The position numbers were made by a program, and so were the translations under genes. The notes under the pieces were generated by a model. It was not told the origin of the DNA and ran no database searches. It saw only the letters and a list, made by a program, of their open reading frames with translations. A stretch of DNA of 64,000 nucleotides, taken from the NCBI RefSeq assembly GCF_030463535.1, contig NC_132901.1, positions 3,142,709 to 3,206,708 of the forward strand, given 5' to 3'. Below, one piece after another: positions 11,164 through 23,700 of this stretch (within the stretch, counting starts at the first letter, position 1; the number at the start of each line of letters is the position of its first letter). The DNA comes from Salminus brasiliensis. Lineage: Eukaryota > Chordata > Actinopteri > Characiformes > Bryconidae.

Positions 11164-11616
11164 CTTGGTGGTCAGTCTAGTCTCCAGAGGTTAACATTAG
11201 GTCTGTTGGTCTGACCTGTGCTTGTCCTTGTCGCTCTGGACAGCACTTCACTACTGCTAGTGTTTCAGTCAACACACACATAAATTATGTCATCACACAC
11301 ATGCTGGGGCGTGTAGTGGGGCTACGAGAGAGTGCACACGCGAGAGAGAGAGAGCGAGCGAGAGAGGTAAGGCTTTAATTTATGGTCATTTCAAACGTGA
11401 ACAGATTTAAATACCTATCAAAGGCCCATTTGCCCTAGTTGGCGAACCCCCTCTCCGTCTCTCTCTCTCGCGTGCTCTCGCTCCTGCTCTCGCTCTCTCA
11501 AGTATGTACTCTGAAGTCAGAGGCAGGTATAAATAGTAAGGCATGCAGACTCTTATTTTGGCTTGGGCCGAGCGGTCACACAGCAGAGGGAGGACAATGC
11601 TAAAAAGAAAACAGTA

Positions 11617-11918
11617 GTGTTGGTGACAAAAGTATTGGGACACCTGCTCGTTCATCATCGTTTCTTCTATAATCAAAGCTTTTTTTATATATATATATTT
11701 TTTTTGTTGTTGTTGTTGTTGGAGTAACTTGTCTCGACTGTCTAGGAAAGAAAAAAGGCTTTGTGCTAGATTTCGGTTTTGAGCATTGCTGTGAGGATTT
11801 GATTGCATTCAGCGACAAGAGCGTTACTGAGGTCAGGATGTTGGATGATCACCACCCCACCACCCACCTCAGCATCCCTAATTCATACCAAAAGTATTGT
11901 ATGGAGCACCGTCCACTA

Positions 11919-11953
<35 letters not shown>

Positions 11954-12066
11954 TACCCCTCGAGCCCATGCCTGGCATTAGGCATGGTGCCAATAAGTGC
12001 AGAGACTAGACAAGCTTTGGGTGAGTGCATTCAGACGAAGGGGTGTCCACAAACATTTGGACATCT
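11617..12066 (+). mobile_element. MITE copy D, about 450 bp
   Basis: Runs from GGTGACAAAAGTATTGGGAC to AAGGGGTGTCCACAAACATT TGGACAT. The interior has GGATTTGATTGCATTCAGCG, GAGGTCAGGATGTTGGATGA TCACC and a (TA)n tract. Confidence 0.75.
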
Positions 12067-12699
12067 AAGCCAGTTCAGTCCCTAGAGATGCCACAGCCGT
12101 CCGTCCCGCTGAGCGCACCTGGCCTTGCCCTCTGTGAGCGGGTAGGCTGACCCTTGCTCTGCTCACCGTATGAAGTGGCGGGTTAGTGCAGTCCTTCAGG
12201 CCGCTGCTGGCATCATGTGATCAGCGGGGGTCCGAAATAGAGGGTGGGATTTTTTTTTTTTTTTTAAACTAATTTACCTTCAACAACGTTACCCAGGAAC
12301 CTCTGTGTGGTGGACCCTCCAGGCCATGCTTCCCATCACCACCAGGGAGCCTAAGCCTAAGTGTGCCACTGACACTCCTCCTCTGACCTTTGCCTTTAAT
12401 GCATGTGCAGTCCAGCAGTCCAGCAGTCCAGCAGTCCAGCGGCTACTGAGTGCTCAGGGCTCTACAGCCACATCCCTGCACCCCCACGCCCTCACTGCAG
12501 GCAGTCAGACCACGGACTACAGGTCAGTATGAAGGGCATGCAGAAGAGGGACTGCGCTGGACTGTATAACTGTCCTACCTGCAGAGGAAGTCCCTCAAGA
12601 ACGGTCTCGAGACGCTGTAGAAACTTGTGTATGAAGTCCCATGAGAGTCCTCAGCCCCAAAACCCCCTCAGAGCTCAGATTAACGCTGAAACAGTGGTG

Positions 12700-13060
12700 A
12701 AACGGGGTCTTACTGATGCGGTTTCAGCCCCTCGCGCTGCCTCCCTTCGAGGAAGTGTCCCTCTTCTCCCCCGTGACGTTTCCACGAGCGCTCTGAGGAG
12801 CGGAGGCGACAACCCGCGCGTGCGCTTCTTTCCGCACCCGAGTCGCGGCGAGCCCCGCCCACCTGCGCTGGGATTGGCTCGAAGTTCGCACGCTGGAGCG
12901 CTTCTAACCAATCCCGGCGCAGCAGAGAGCCGCGCGCTCGCCGGAATACAGGCGGGGAGACGCGAGCACGACAACGGCAACTGATTTGCGCAGCGTTTAG
13001 ACGAAATCCGTCGATCTACAAATCATACGCGAGCACGCTCACGCTCGCGGAATGACTTAA
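12700..13060 (-). promoter_or_regulatory. tbc1d1: candidate tbc1d1 promoter (CpG-rich)
   Basis: CpG-dense block between pgm2 and the tbc1d1 start codon. It has a GC box (CCCCGCCC, 12,853-12,860) and two CCAAT boxes in opposite orientation (minus 12,873-12,877; plus 12,908-12,912). It is the only such block upstream of tbc1d1 and probably holds the non-coding first exon. Confidence 0.6.
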
Positions 13061-13277
13061 CGATCTGATAATCGCTCCCGTCTCAATAGAAACGCCGTTT
13101 TTTTTTGTTCGTATTTTTAGCAAATAAAACGTATAATTGAATATATATATATTATATGTATATAATATTAGTTTATGCATAAATTATTAAATTAACTGAC
13201 ACTTTTTAAAACTATCAACTAATTGACTAATGAAATACTTCCACTTTTAAAACCAGGCACATTTAGGGTCATGTCGA

Positions 13278-13308
<31 letters not shown>

Positions 13309-14510
13309 TAGCGGTGCAGTGCTATAAATAGCCCCTGTGAGACAGCAGTGACCGAGGCAGAGCCTCTCTGGAGGAAAGCAGCTTCCTGACCAAAGAGTCA
13401 TGATTTAATTTAGAGTTAAATCCGTTTAATTGAGTTTATAATCCATCAGAAATGAAGGGAGCTCATTTTGGCAGGGAGAACTGGATCACGACGACATTCT
13501 ACACAATTAAATTACATTAAAATAAATAAATTATGGTCACAAATTGGACTAATATAGTTGATCTTCACTGCGCAGAAATATAGTCTGTAAAGTAAACGAA
13601 GGCCGTTTCTGATTATATGGGTTTTATTGAGTTTCCAACCGCCAGCCTATAAAAAGCGCTTGGCGTGAAATGGTGAAATGTCTCCGCCCAGCGGCGAGAA
13701 GCGGACACTGCACTGTAATTCCGCCAGTCGGCCGCTAGGGGGCAGCAGAGCAGCACATAAATACAGAGGAGCGTCAACAGTGCACAAAACTCCCCCCTCG
13801 CCCCCCTCCTCCTCCTCCTCACTGGGAGAGAGACACAAATGAATAAATTCAGCCAGCACTGAGGGGAGGGTCCGGGAGGATGTGGAGAAGTGGATTAAGA
13901 CCCTTTAAAACTGAAACTCACCCCCGACTTCAGAGTCCAGACCTCCGCATCAGTCAACGTGTTTGGATTGTTTCGGACTAACAGTGCACATGAGGGAGTA
14001 CCCACCCTGCACCCCCACAGGACACCCCTGTCTGGTGAAGACGCTTCTCAGGGCCTGCGACTGGCTGTGTGTAATAGTGGGTGAGTGTGCTGTGTGTGTT
14101 AGCATTAGCGTTAGCCTCCACTCGGTTCTGAACCGGTTCTTCAGTGCTGGTTTATAAACAGAGAAAGGCGAGCGAGCGGTTCTCCGGTTCTCCCGCTGGT
14201 AAACCAGAGCATTTCAGTGATTGTTTTATAAAGGGTCAGATATTATGGTCTGTTTTCTCAACTCCTTTATTTACCTTCTGAGAACGTCCGCACTGCTGCT
14301 GGCTGGACGGCTGGGAATAATGTCCGATAACGACGCCTGGAGGACAGCAGATGGCGCTCTGAACACTTCTGAACCGGATGTGGGATTGAATCCCACTCCA
14401 CCAGTCTTTAGTTGACCCACCCTATCATCACAGGGACCCCAGTTAAAACTGGAGGCCGGCGACATGCACCCATAAAGAAGCCACGGCGCTCAGGTTACTG
14501 CATCTGGCTG
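13061..14510. other. pgm2-tbc1d1 intergenic sequence
   Basis: AT-rich from 13,080 to 13,600, with a (GT)n at 13,278-13,304, then moderately CpG-rich from 13,640 to 14,450. No exon with family similarity was recognised. Confidence 0.4.
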
Positions 14511-16334
14511 TTTATTAAGGCAGCAGTAGGCCTGACACTGACCTGACCTGCAGGAGACCCTCGGCCGCTGTTCTGGAGGCCAGTGCGCTCAAACGATACG
14601 TTCAACAAAGAAGAAGAACGGCCATGAAACCACCAAGAGTCCATGGCGTACATACAGTTACAGCACAGTGGTGAAGCAGTCCGCTTTGGTTCTGAGGCAA
14701 GTTATCAGATACTGTCAGACGCAGAGAGATCTGAATTATTATAAAAAACAAAAACAGAAAAACACTACAGAGGAAACAACAAATTAACAGCTGTTATTAT
14801 TTTAACAAGGGAAAAAAAAAAGCCCAACAAAAAACACCTCATACATCCACGTCCAATCACCAAACAGTTAGCAGGTATGGAAAAACAAATGGAAAGAAAA
14901 GTACAGCCAAGAGCTCTACAAACATTATGTTAGGTGTAAAGTCATATTTTACAAGTTAGGTGATATTATTATTATTATATATATATATATTTTAAGATAA
15001 ATGACAGTATGGCTCACAGTGAGAAGCTTCTAACTCTTCTAGATGTAATTATCACTGTTAAAAAAAAAAAAAAAAAAGAAATAAAACATTGGTCTGATTT
15101 AAAATGCTGGTCCATTATTATTTCCACTAATACAAATTTTTATACAATACTTTCAGCTGTTACAGGAAGATCTTAGGAATGCTTAGGAAAGCCTTACTCA
15201 GGTTAATATAATAATTGCTGTCGATTAGCACAGGTAGAGACGTCCCGATTCAAGTGTCTGAGACCCCCAATCCGATCCGATGATTAATCCGTTCAATAAC
15301 AGTTTCTATAATCAGACATTCTGGACCGATCTGCTAAACATGGCGGTGGTTAAAGCAAAGAACTGGACCTGGAGCGGGACTGCGATCCTACGCCTGATCC
15401 GTTACAACGTACTTAGATCGGATCGAGACGTCTCAAACTGCCAGAGCAGAAAACTGCAGACGGAGAGGATAACTTCAATTAGCAAATTAGCTTCGCTTGA
15501 ATGCGGGAAACACCTCTGATCTACTGTATTGGCAAGTTTTCGGCATGTTGGTGCCGAGCGAAGCTGAACGAGATGACCCCGGATTAAACTCGGACTTTAT
15601 TTTGACCCTTAGAAGCTGGACGGATCGCTCTGCATGAAGCTCAGTCAAGCAAACGAGCAGCTTCTACACTTCCTGACCCCGCCCACCTTACAGCTTGGAC
15701 GTAGAAGGATGTAAGTGTACTGCACTTCCAGCACTTCCCGCCGCCAGAGGGCGCCACTTGCTTCAGGCCAGAGAAAGCAGTGCAGTAGTGGGGAGCCGTA
15801 AAAAAAAGGGGCGTAGCAGAGGAACGCACTGTTTAGAAGCAGGGTAGGTCTGAAAGGTGGGATGATGGGTGGGATTCAGCAGTCGGAGTCAGGGTGAGCA
15901 CAACTGGCCTCGCTCTCTCAGGGGTGGGGTGATGGCACCTCCTCCCCACATCACTCCTAGTGTGATGTTGGTCATGTGCTAGTCTTCACCCTCCTAGTGT
16001 TGGGGGCTTTGCTTGTGATTGGGGGTGGGGGGGGCTCATACTAGAAACAGCTAATCTCAGTGCAAGTAGTGCTGATCCAAGGTCAACTTCCAGGGTCCAT
16101 GCAAGGGGGCGGGGGGGTTCATTACATCAGTGGTTTCTAATTCTACATTTGCTTTTTCAGAAACCAGCAAACCAGATTCAGCTCATCAGCAGGTCCGCTA
16201 GGTCTTTCCCCGAGTCCATTAGCGCAGGAAATTATTAATAATAATAATAATAATAATAATAATGAACATCAGAGATAGAAGCATTCTTGCTCAGCGCAGT
16301 ACTTGCTAAATAAGAGCCTTGTTCCTGTATCTGT
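14511..16334 (-). other. pgm2: pgm2 3' UTR and downstream sequence
   Basis: About 1.8 kb of AT-rich sequence with no coding potential after the pgm2 stop. It includes an (ATT)n tract at about 16,235-16,263 and an A-run near 15,060. Minus-strand AATAAA hexamers occur at 15,596-15,601 and 14,511-14,516; either could end the transcript. Confidence 0.45.
15596..15601 (-). terminator. pgm2: candidate proximal pgm2 poly(A) signal
   Basis: AATAAA on the minus strand, about 740 nt after the stop. A second hexamer lies at 14,511-14,516. Which is used cannot be told from the sequence. Confidence 0.35.
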
Positions 16335-16440
16335 TTAAGAATCCGGCTTCGGCGTCAGGTTGTTCTTCTCGGGCTGGAAGAAATTCTCCACGATGGCATC
16401 CACCAAGTTATCCAGCTCAGCATTCAACTGAGTCAAATCA
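16335..16440 (-). CDS. pgm2: pgm2 coding exon 13, stop TAA
   Basis: Starts in phase 2 and encodes [34 protein letters not shown], then TAA at 16,337-16,335. It matches the human C-terminus (FFQPQKYNLQPKAD). The acceptor is ctcag after a pyrimidine tract. Confidence 0.96.
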
Positions 16441-16544
16441 CTGAGAGAGACACAGAGAGAAGATTCGCACATGATAAACAGTCCCTGGCTGCTCTGAAGA
16501 GGAAAGGCTTGCAGTGATGCACAGCATGCGAACAGGAAGGGCGG

Positions 16545-16599
<55 letters not shown>

Positions 16600-19500
16600 T
16601 CTGTAAGCTGCACAGAAACGCGTGGGTGGATAAAGCGTAGCCTGCGTCCACAGCGCTCTAGTATAAGAATGCGTCATACACTGTATGGGCAGAAGTATTT
16701 GGACACCTGCTCGTTCATTCTTTCCTAGTCTATCCTGCTTTTGTCGATAATGATGATGATGATAATGATTACCACCCCACCTCATCATCACCCTCAACTC
16801 ATCCCAAAAGTACTGGATGGAGCTCCACCATCCATCATTCCAGAGAACACAGCTCTTCCGCTGCTCCACAGCTCAATGCTGGGGGGCTTTATACCCCTCT
16901 ACTAGTCCACACCTGGCAGCATTGAGCCGATAGGTTCAATAAGCTGATCTGGTCTAGACAGTCCTATTCTATTGGCAGTACTTCTCTATTGGGACTAGAA
17001 AAGCTGTGTCAGCAATGGGTGCAGCTTAAAGTAGCTGAATGCATTCATTAGAAGGGGTGTCCATAAATATTTGGACATATAGGGATAGGGCTGCTGCTGT
17101 ATGGTTATTGTCCATAAGGCACTACTGTGTAAATACTGTATATCCTCCAGTAATTAATAAATAAATACATACTGCAGAATCATTTAATAATTAAAGGAAA
17201 ACAAATGCTGATAATTGGACTTAATTGGACATGGCAACAGCATTACACTAGGAGGTACTCTGAGCTCACACACACAGACAGACAGACAGACCTGTTTCCC
17301 GGAGCCGCACAGAGCTCAGTGTAGTATTTGATCTTGGGTTCAGTGCCGCTGGTCCTCATTGTGGCCACACCCCCATTGGCAAAGGTAAAGGTGATCATCT
17401 GACTGCTCTTACTGGTAGGAAGGATCTGAGATGGAGAACATAAACAGAAGACGAATGGTTAATATGCTAGACATGATATTAATACTTCATAACACCACAG
17501 TATTATCATATTCATACTGATAATACACACTGCTGTATCCTGAGCAAGATTTAGGAAGCCCGGGGTTAAGGATGGTCCAACAGGAACATGCCTCGTCTGG
17601 CACGGCTAAGAAAGCATGATCTGTGGGCCAACCGTGTTCAGCTCACACTCACCAACAATGCCACTGTTAGCCATCCCCATCCTTAGCCATCCCCCACCCT
17701 TTATCCAGATAAAGCCCAGGTAAAGAGAACAGTAACAGTAAAGGTTCAGGCAGCACTCACGGCCTTGTTATCCGGCTGGTTGCTGTCGTAGCCCGTGGTG
17801 AGGTCTCGGACTGCAGAGATAGCGAAACCCTGACACCCTTTAGGGTACGAGTTCTCCCCCTCGTAGTTCCTCAAGCGGTCAAACAGCTGCTTGATGGTGT
17901 TCTGGTCGTGGCAGATAAAGTAGGAGTTCTTGGTGATGTGGTAGCCATACCTGCATATAGGTATACACAAGCATTTAGCACACAGTCTATGTAAGGGATT
18001 TGCGTATGGGAACGTGTGATCCAGGTAGTGTCAGGTGGGTGGGAGTACTGGGGAACAGCGGTATTTACAATAAACGATGCTGGAGATGTGTGACTCACTC
18101 ATCATAGATAGCCTTGAGTTGCTGAGACAAGGAGCTGCTTTTGGTTGCCAGGTACGAGATCAACTCTCCCGCAATAGCTGCGGCGCTGACCCCATCCTTA
18201 TCCAACACGGCTGGGCTGCACATGTAGCCTGGGTAAAAGATTGTAAAGAAACATACAATCATGCATTAGAAAATTAGAAAATAAAAACACAGGAAATCTG
18301 ACCAGGGGTGCTCTAACTTTTGCATACGAATGTGCTCTCTCCGATTGCAGACATCGTTGGCATCAAACGCCAAGGCTTGGGATTCGACTCACGATCCCTC
18401 CCTAAGCCATAGTGGCAGAACAATGGACTGCTGAGCCACTCCGAGCTCTGGCAATGCTCGTTAATTAACGCACATGCTTAACAACTGCTTAATGAAGGAC
18501 TTGGTGTTACGAAGCTTTTGGGAAACCCCCAAGCGTTTGTGAGAATACTGCTACATACTTCCAGTGGCTTGTAATCCCCTAAATGTGGTTCAGCTGCATG
18601 TCTGCCAGTGCCTTAATAATGAAGTAGGTGTTAAATGGTAGAGGGGTTAGAGAGGAATGCAAAGTCCTACCAATGGCCTCCTCAAAGGCAAACAGCACAG
18701 TCTTGCCCTGATCCAGGAGCTGCTTTGCCCTGTTGCCCATCCATTTAAACCCAGTCAGAGTTTCCTACACAGAGACACAGAGAGAAATTGACAAATGTTA
18801 AATTGTATATTCAGCCATAACTAAAATGTGAGCCATAACAAGTAATCACGAACTACAGGGCAGTTTAAAGCGTGTGTGAATGTGTGGGGTGAAAGGCCGG
18901 GTGTACCTCAAAGTGGAAGCCCTCTTTGAGTGCGATGGCACGGAGGATTTTGGAGGAAACGGTGCTGGCCAACATGTAGACGTCCTTCACTGCAGCTTTA
19001 CTGTCCCCCTTCTGCTGCTGCTTCCAGCACTGGAACACCCACCAGCCCAGCAAAGCGCCCAGTTCATTGCCAGAGAACACCCTCCACTCACCACTGCAGA
19101 GAAAGAGAGAGATTTAGCCACAACAAGATATCCGACAGCCATAACAACAAGTCAGCGAAAGCCCTGTACAACCACTGCTCCTATACCAGGGGTGGGCGAT
19201 TCCGGTCCTGGAGGGCTGTTATTGGTGGCTAAAGGTCCTATTCCCAGACAATAACACGACCCCCCTCCTTACACACTCACTGTCACTAACCTTGGCTGTT
19301 TCTCAGCTATGGCCAGTCGATCTGCATCAGGGTCATTAGCAAGAACTACAGTGGCTCCCTCCCGGTCTGCGAGTGCAAAGGACAGGTTCTACACACAGAC
19401 ACACACACAGTCATTTTACAGTATGCAAGGCCGCCAGGCAACTGTTAGTGGTGACTAGTCTGTGTCGTTGGGTCTAGTCAGTATAAAACAAAAATGCTGA

Positions 19501-20727
19501 ATATCAGTCAAATCACAACCTTCATAAGAATTAGCACAATAAATAAATGAATACATTAATAAATTAATTAATAAATAAATGTGTGTTTACCAGCACTCCT
19601 GCCCCCTCCTCAGGGTTGGGGTACTCCACAGTGGGGAACTCTGGGTCAGGGTCTTTCTGCTCCTCCACAGCGTACGGAGCTTTAAGGTCAAAAGCCTTAA
19701 AAGCGGCCTGGACGAACACATGACCCACACCGTGAACCGAGGTGTGCACGATCTTCACCTCTGAACACTTGTTGAGTTCCCTGAAGAAACACAGTTACCG
19801 TGTTAAACAGCATAACTATTTCACATCATTGAAATCGGCAAAGCATCATTTAAGAAAGGCTCGCTTGAGCCCTGTAGAGAACACTGGCGAGTTTAACTGC
19901 TAAAAGGACGCCTCTGAGCTAACATTAGGTGAATGTGAGGACGCCTCTGGAGGAGCTAAAATCTAAGGCTAACAGGCCGAAGCAGACGAGGACACCTCTG
20001 GAGGAGCTAAAATCTAAGGCTTGCGGGCTGAAGCAGACGAGGAAGCCTTGGGAGACACTAAAATCTAAGGTTAACGGACCGATGTAGACAAGAATGACTA
20101 TGGACGATGATGCGTCTGGAGCAGCCAAAAGCTAACCCTAGGTCTAGCGAAGTAGACGCCAGTGTAAGGAAGGCTCTGGAACCTTAAGAAACTAAAGGCT
20201 AACCACACACCGTGCCGACTGGACACTTAAAAGGCCGCTAGAGCAGACAGCAGCTTTTTACGTGTGTACACACCTATGAAGGCAGTGCTGTTGTATCGCC
20301 TGTAGGTATTCTCTGTGCACGTCCTGGTACGGGTCTTTCAGCAGGGGGCTCTTAGAGGCCGTGTTGGTGTCCCAGGACTCAGGCCAGGGCTTCAGACTCT
20401 CCTCTATGGCTGCTGCGATGCCCTTATCATGGGGGGGAATGATCTGCGCACCGTTCTCCCAGTACACCTAAGACACACGCATGCAAAGAAGGTCACAGGG
20501 TCGCTGATGAGGAAGGGAATGAAGTCATAGGGCTACTAAAAGGATAAATGTACTGCTACAGGTGTACCTTGTATCCATTGTCCTGTTTGGGGTTGTGGGA
20601 GGCGGTCACCATGATGCCAGCACAAAGGCCCAGGTGAGACACAGTGAAGGGCTGAGAGAGACAGAGGAGAAGGAAGAATGAACAGCAGGAGGACTAGCAT
20701 GTTAGCACTGTTAGCTACATCAACACG

Positions 20728-20759
<32 letters not shown>

Positions 20760-23700
20760 TGTTCTGGTGGATCACGTTCATCTGGTTATTATTTCTATGT
20801 ACTCCACCCAGAAACCCTACCGCGTGCATGTGGCGAGCACATGATCAAGTGGTGCCAGCGCTCTGACTGGTCAATTGTGATTGGCTGGCAGATTACAATT
20901 CAGTCTCTGGAGGGCATGGGGTCAGAAGGGCAGCAGATTTTTATGGAAGAGCACGATGAACACACTAACCCCCCCTCCAGCTATGAGCAAGCGTTTTCCC
21001 CAGTGTTTGCTTCTCTATCTGTGAAAAGTCAAAGGCAGCATGACCTCCGGCCAATATCCTGCACAAACATGCTTATGTAAACGGGTAGAGGGAGTACTGT
21101 CGCTAGAGCGTTACTAGAACCGATGGAAGGTCATGAAACCAGGCATGATGACTAATGATTTTGTTTTTAAAAAGGGGGGGAGCGTTGCAAGCCGAAAAAA
21201 ACAGAGCTAATCAAGAGGAACATAGACTACATTTACATTACCGGGCTAAGGTGTCTCCCCCTGTCACCAGCAATGCCCAAACACTAGGAGGGAGAAGCCT
21301 AGCACATGTCTCTGCCTCAGACATCAGCGCCAGTTTTCCAGTTTTCCAACTGCCGCTGATGAAGCACCACTTGCTAGCCAGCCAGCGTGCTCGAAACTCT
21401 GATACAACAGCTAACAGACGACATCAACCCACCCCTAAGAGAGCAAGGCCAATTGGGCTCTCGCAAGCAGCATGAGCTGGGATTCGACCCATACCGAGAT
21501 ACTCAGATCATAGGGGCAGAGCCTGGACCACTTGGAGGCCCCGTTCAAATCAGATGAGTCACTTTCATATAAGGTCGTAGATCAGATAGGAATCCGATTC
21601 GTGGCCATGAGGCGTGAATGTGAGCGGTCAGATTGGATTGGACTGAATTTTATGGGTCTTTTTGCCAGTATGCATGTGCTTAGCGCTGTTAGTGATGTAG
21701 GCCCAAGTCCTTATAGGAAGGTCTGTTCAGTTGGCAGCGCCTTTGCAACACTACCACACTTGCACAGATCTCCATATATACAAAGAGTAATGTGAAGACT
21801 GATTACCAACGCAAGCGGCTGACTGCAAAAGTCTAAAAATCTCACATCTACCAACTTACAGAGAAACACATCCAGGATGATCGCATCCTCCAGTCAAACA
21901 GCAGCACGAGTTCCCACTGAGTCAAAGTCCAATTCAGCCGAGGCTCAGACTGCGGGTGCAACTGGTACCAGCGGAGTTGATCATTGGTGAACTAACAACC
22001 TGAAAGCAGCTCATTCTTAGACTCTCTATCTAGACCTGTGAGTCTGCGAGGGCTTCGGACGGCCAAACCTGACCCGTCCAGTCCCGCGGTATTCATATCT
22101 GCTGGCACCTGCCGGTAAGACAGAAGGGGTGGGAGAGACCTTTGCGTACGTACCACATACGGTGTCGGAGTGAAAGCAGAGAAGAGGTACACGGGAACTC
22201 CTCGGCTGGTGAAGACGGCCGCGGCGAGCGAGGCAAAGCGTTTACTGCTGCCTCCGCTAGCTGTGTGCTCGCGGGCATCAAACCCTACCACCACGCCTCG
22301 CTCCTTCAGGTCTGCAAAACACCGCTCTAGATACCGACAGAAGCCCTGGGAGAGGGAAAGAACGAGAGATACACAGCCAAACATTTCAGGACGAGCTTAA
22401 AATACACAGCACATACAGTTTATCCTTTAAACCAACAACATGAACGATGTTCATCCCAGGTGGTCAGTTGGTCAGTGTTCTTGAAGCACTGATGATATCA
22501 ATGATATACTCCTAAAAGTATACTGGTGGACCCTCCATGTGTCAGGATCACTGCTAGTGCTAGGGGGAGATTGGGAGAGTGAGTGGGTTGATTGGTTGTA
22601 AACAATAACAACAACATTTCCACACCTCAGGTATAAAATCCTTACTAATATTATCATTTTTATTCAGACATGGGAGCCATATTCACAATAAAACGTGACG
22701 GGGTGGTTAACTTCATCCTAAAATGGCAGAAGTTCCTCATGTGGTAGTTTCCCCAGACATCTTTTTGTCCGTGGTTGCTCAATTGAGTTTGTGATGTCGT
22801 TTAAAGCAACAGTCCATTATTTCTCAACCAAGCTTGTGTAGTGTGACAGGGTGGTAAGTCAAACTGAGTTTTAGCAAAAAGATTTTATTTTGGAATAAAC
22901 TAACCCTGAACACACACAATCCCGACAATAATAATAAATGAAAATATTTTTTAATGATTTATCTGGTGATATTTTAGACACGTGATGGAAGGATCGATTG
23001 GTGGATTGCCGATCAGCCGACGATTTAGCCGATCCTGAGAGCTGGTCAGATCATACGATCCATATTTTGCGAGCTGCTGCAGCTCTGTGTGAGGTCACAG
23101 CACCCTGCCGTTCCTTACTCATGGCTGCAGAACCCCATTAGAGCCAGTGTTGAAATCTGCGCTCTGTGTGCCGGGTTGTTGTTGTTGTTTTTAACCGTAT
23201 CTGACTCAAACCCAAGCTCAGATATTAGATCTTTTTCAGCAGGATTCTCTAGGAACGCATGTCGCTGATGAGGTGAATTAAAGCCTGTACAGCATGTAGT
23301 GAGCTAGAATAATAAAGAGGTAGATATAATAACACAGGGTAGACTTATCAACACACTGTCTCTCACCTGTGTGGTCTGTATGATGGTCAGGTCGTTCATT
23401 CGGGACACTCCGGGTCCCATTGCGGCTCTCAGTCCCGCTGTTCCGAACTCCATCCGAGCACCGAAACATTTCCTCAGCTCGTCCAGAGCTCCATCCTTCA
23501 CCATCTCTCGCACACGGGCTGCAGTTTTAGCATTCTGTTAAAAACGAAAACAAAACAGACATGAGAAAGAGTCACCAAATACAGCTGAATGAAACCCCTA
23601 CATCTTGTGGGAGCGCTTCCTAAAATCCTGAAGACAATCAGGACACTGTCAGCTCTACTGGCTGGCCGGCATGGTTCACCCGCACCACGTGAGGGACAGT

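Larger units (their letters stand above)
10743..12699 (-). other. tbc1d1: presumed tbc1d1 5' UTR intron
   Basis: About 2 kb between the coding start and the CpG block. It holds a partial foldback element (10,868-11,163), a full-length-looking MITE (11,617-12,066), GAGA tracts near 11,340 and 11,460, and no further coding exon. Confidence 0.5.

Noticed and set aside
12403..12984. 193-codon plus-strand frame over the CpG-rich block
   Set aside because: GC-rich promoter sequence lacks stops by composition; starts in a CAGCAGTCC repeat and has no domain.
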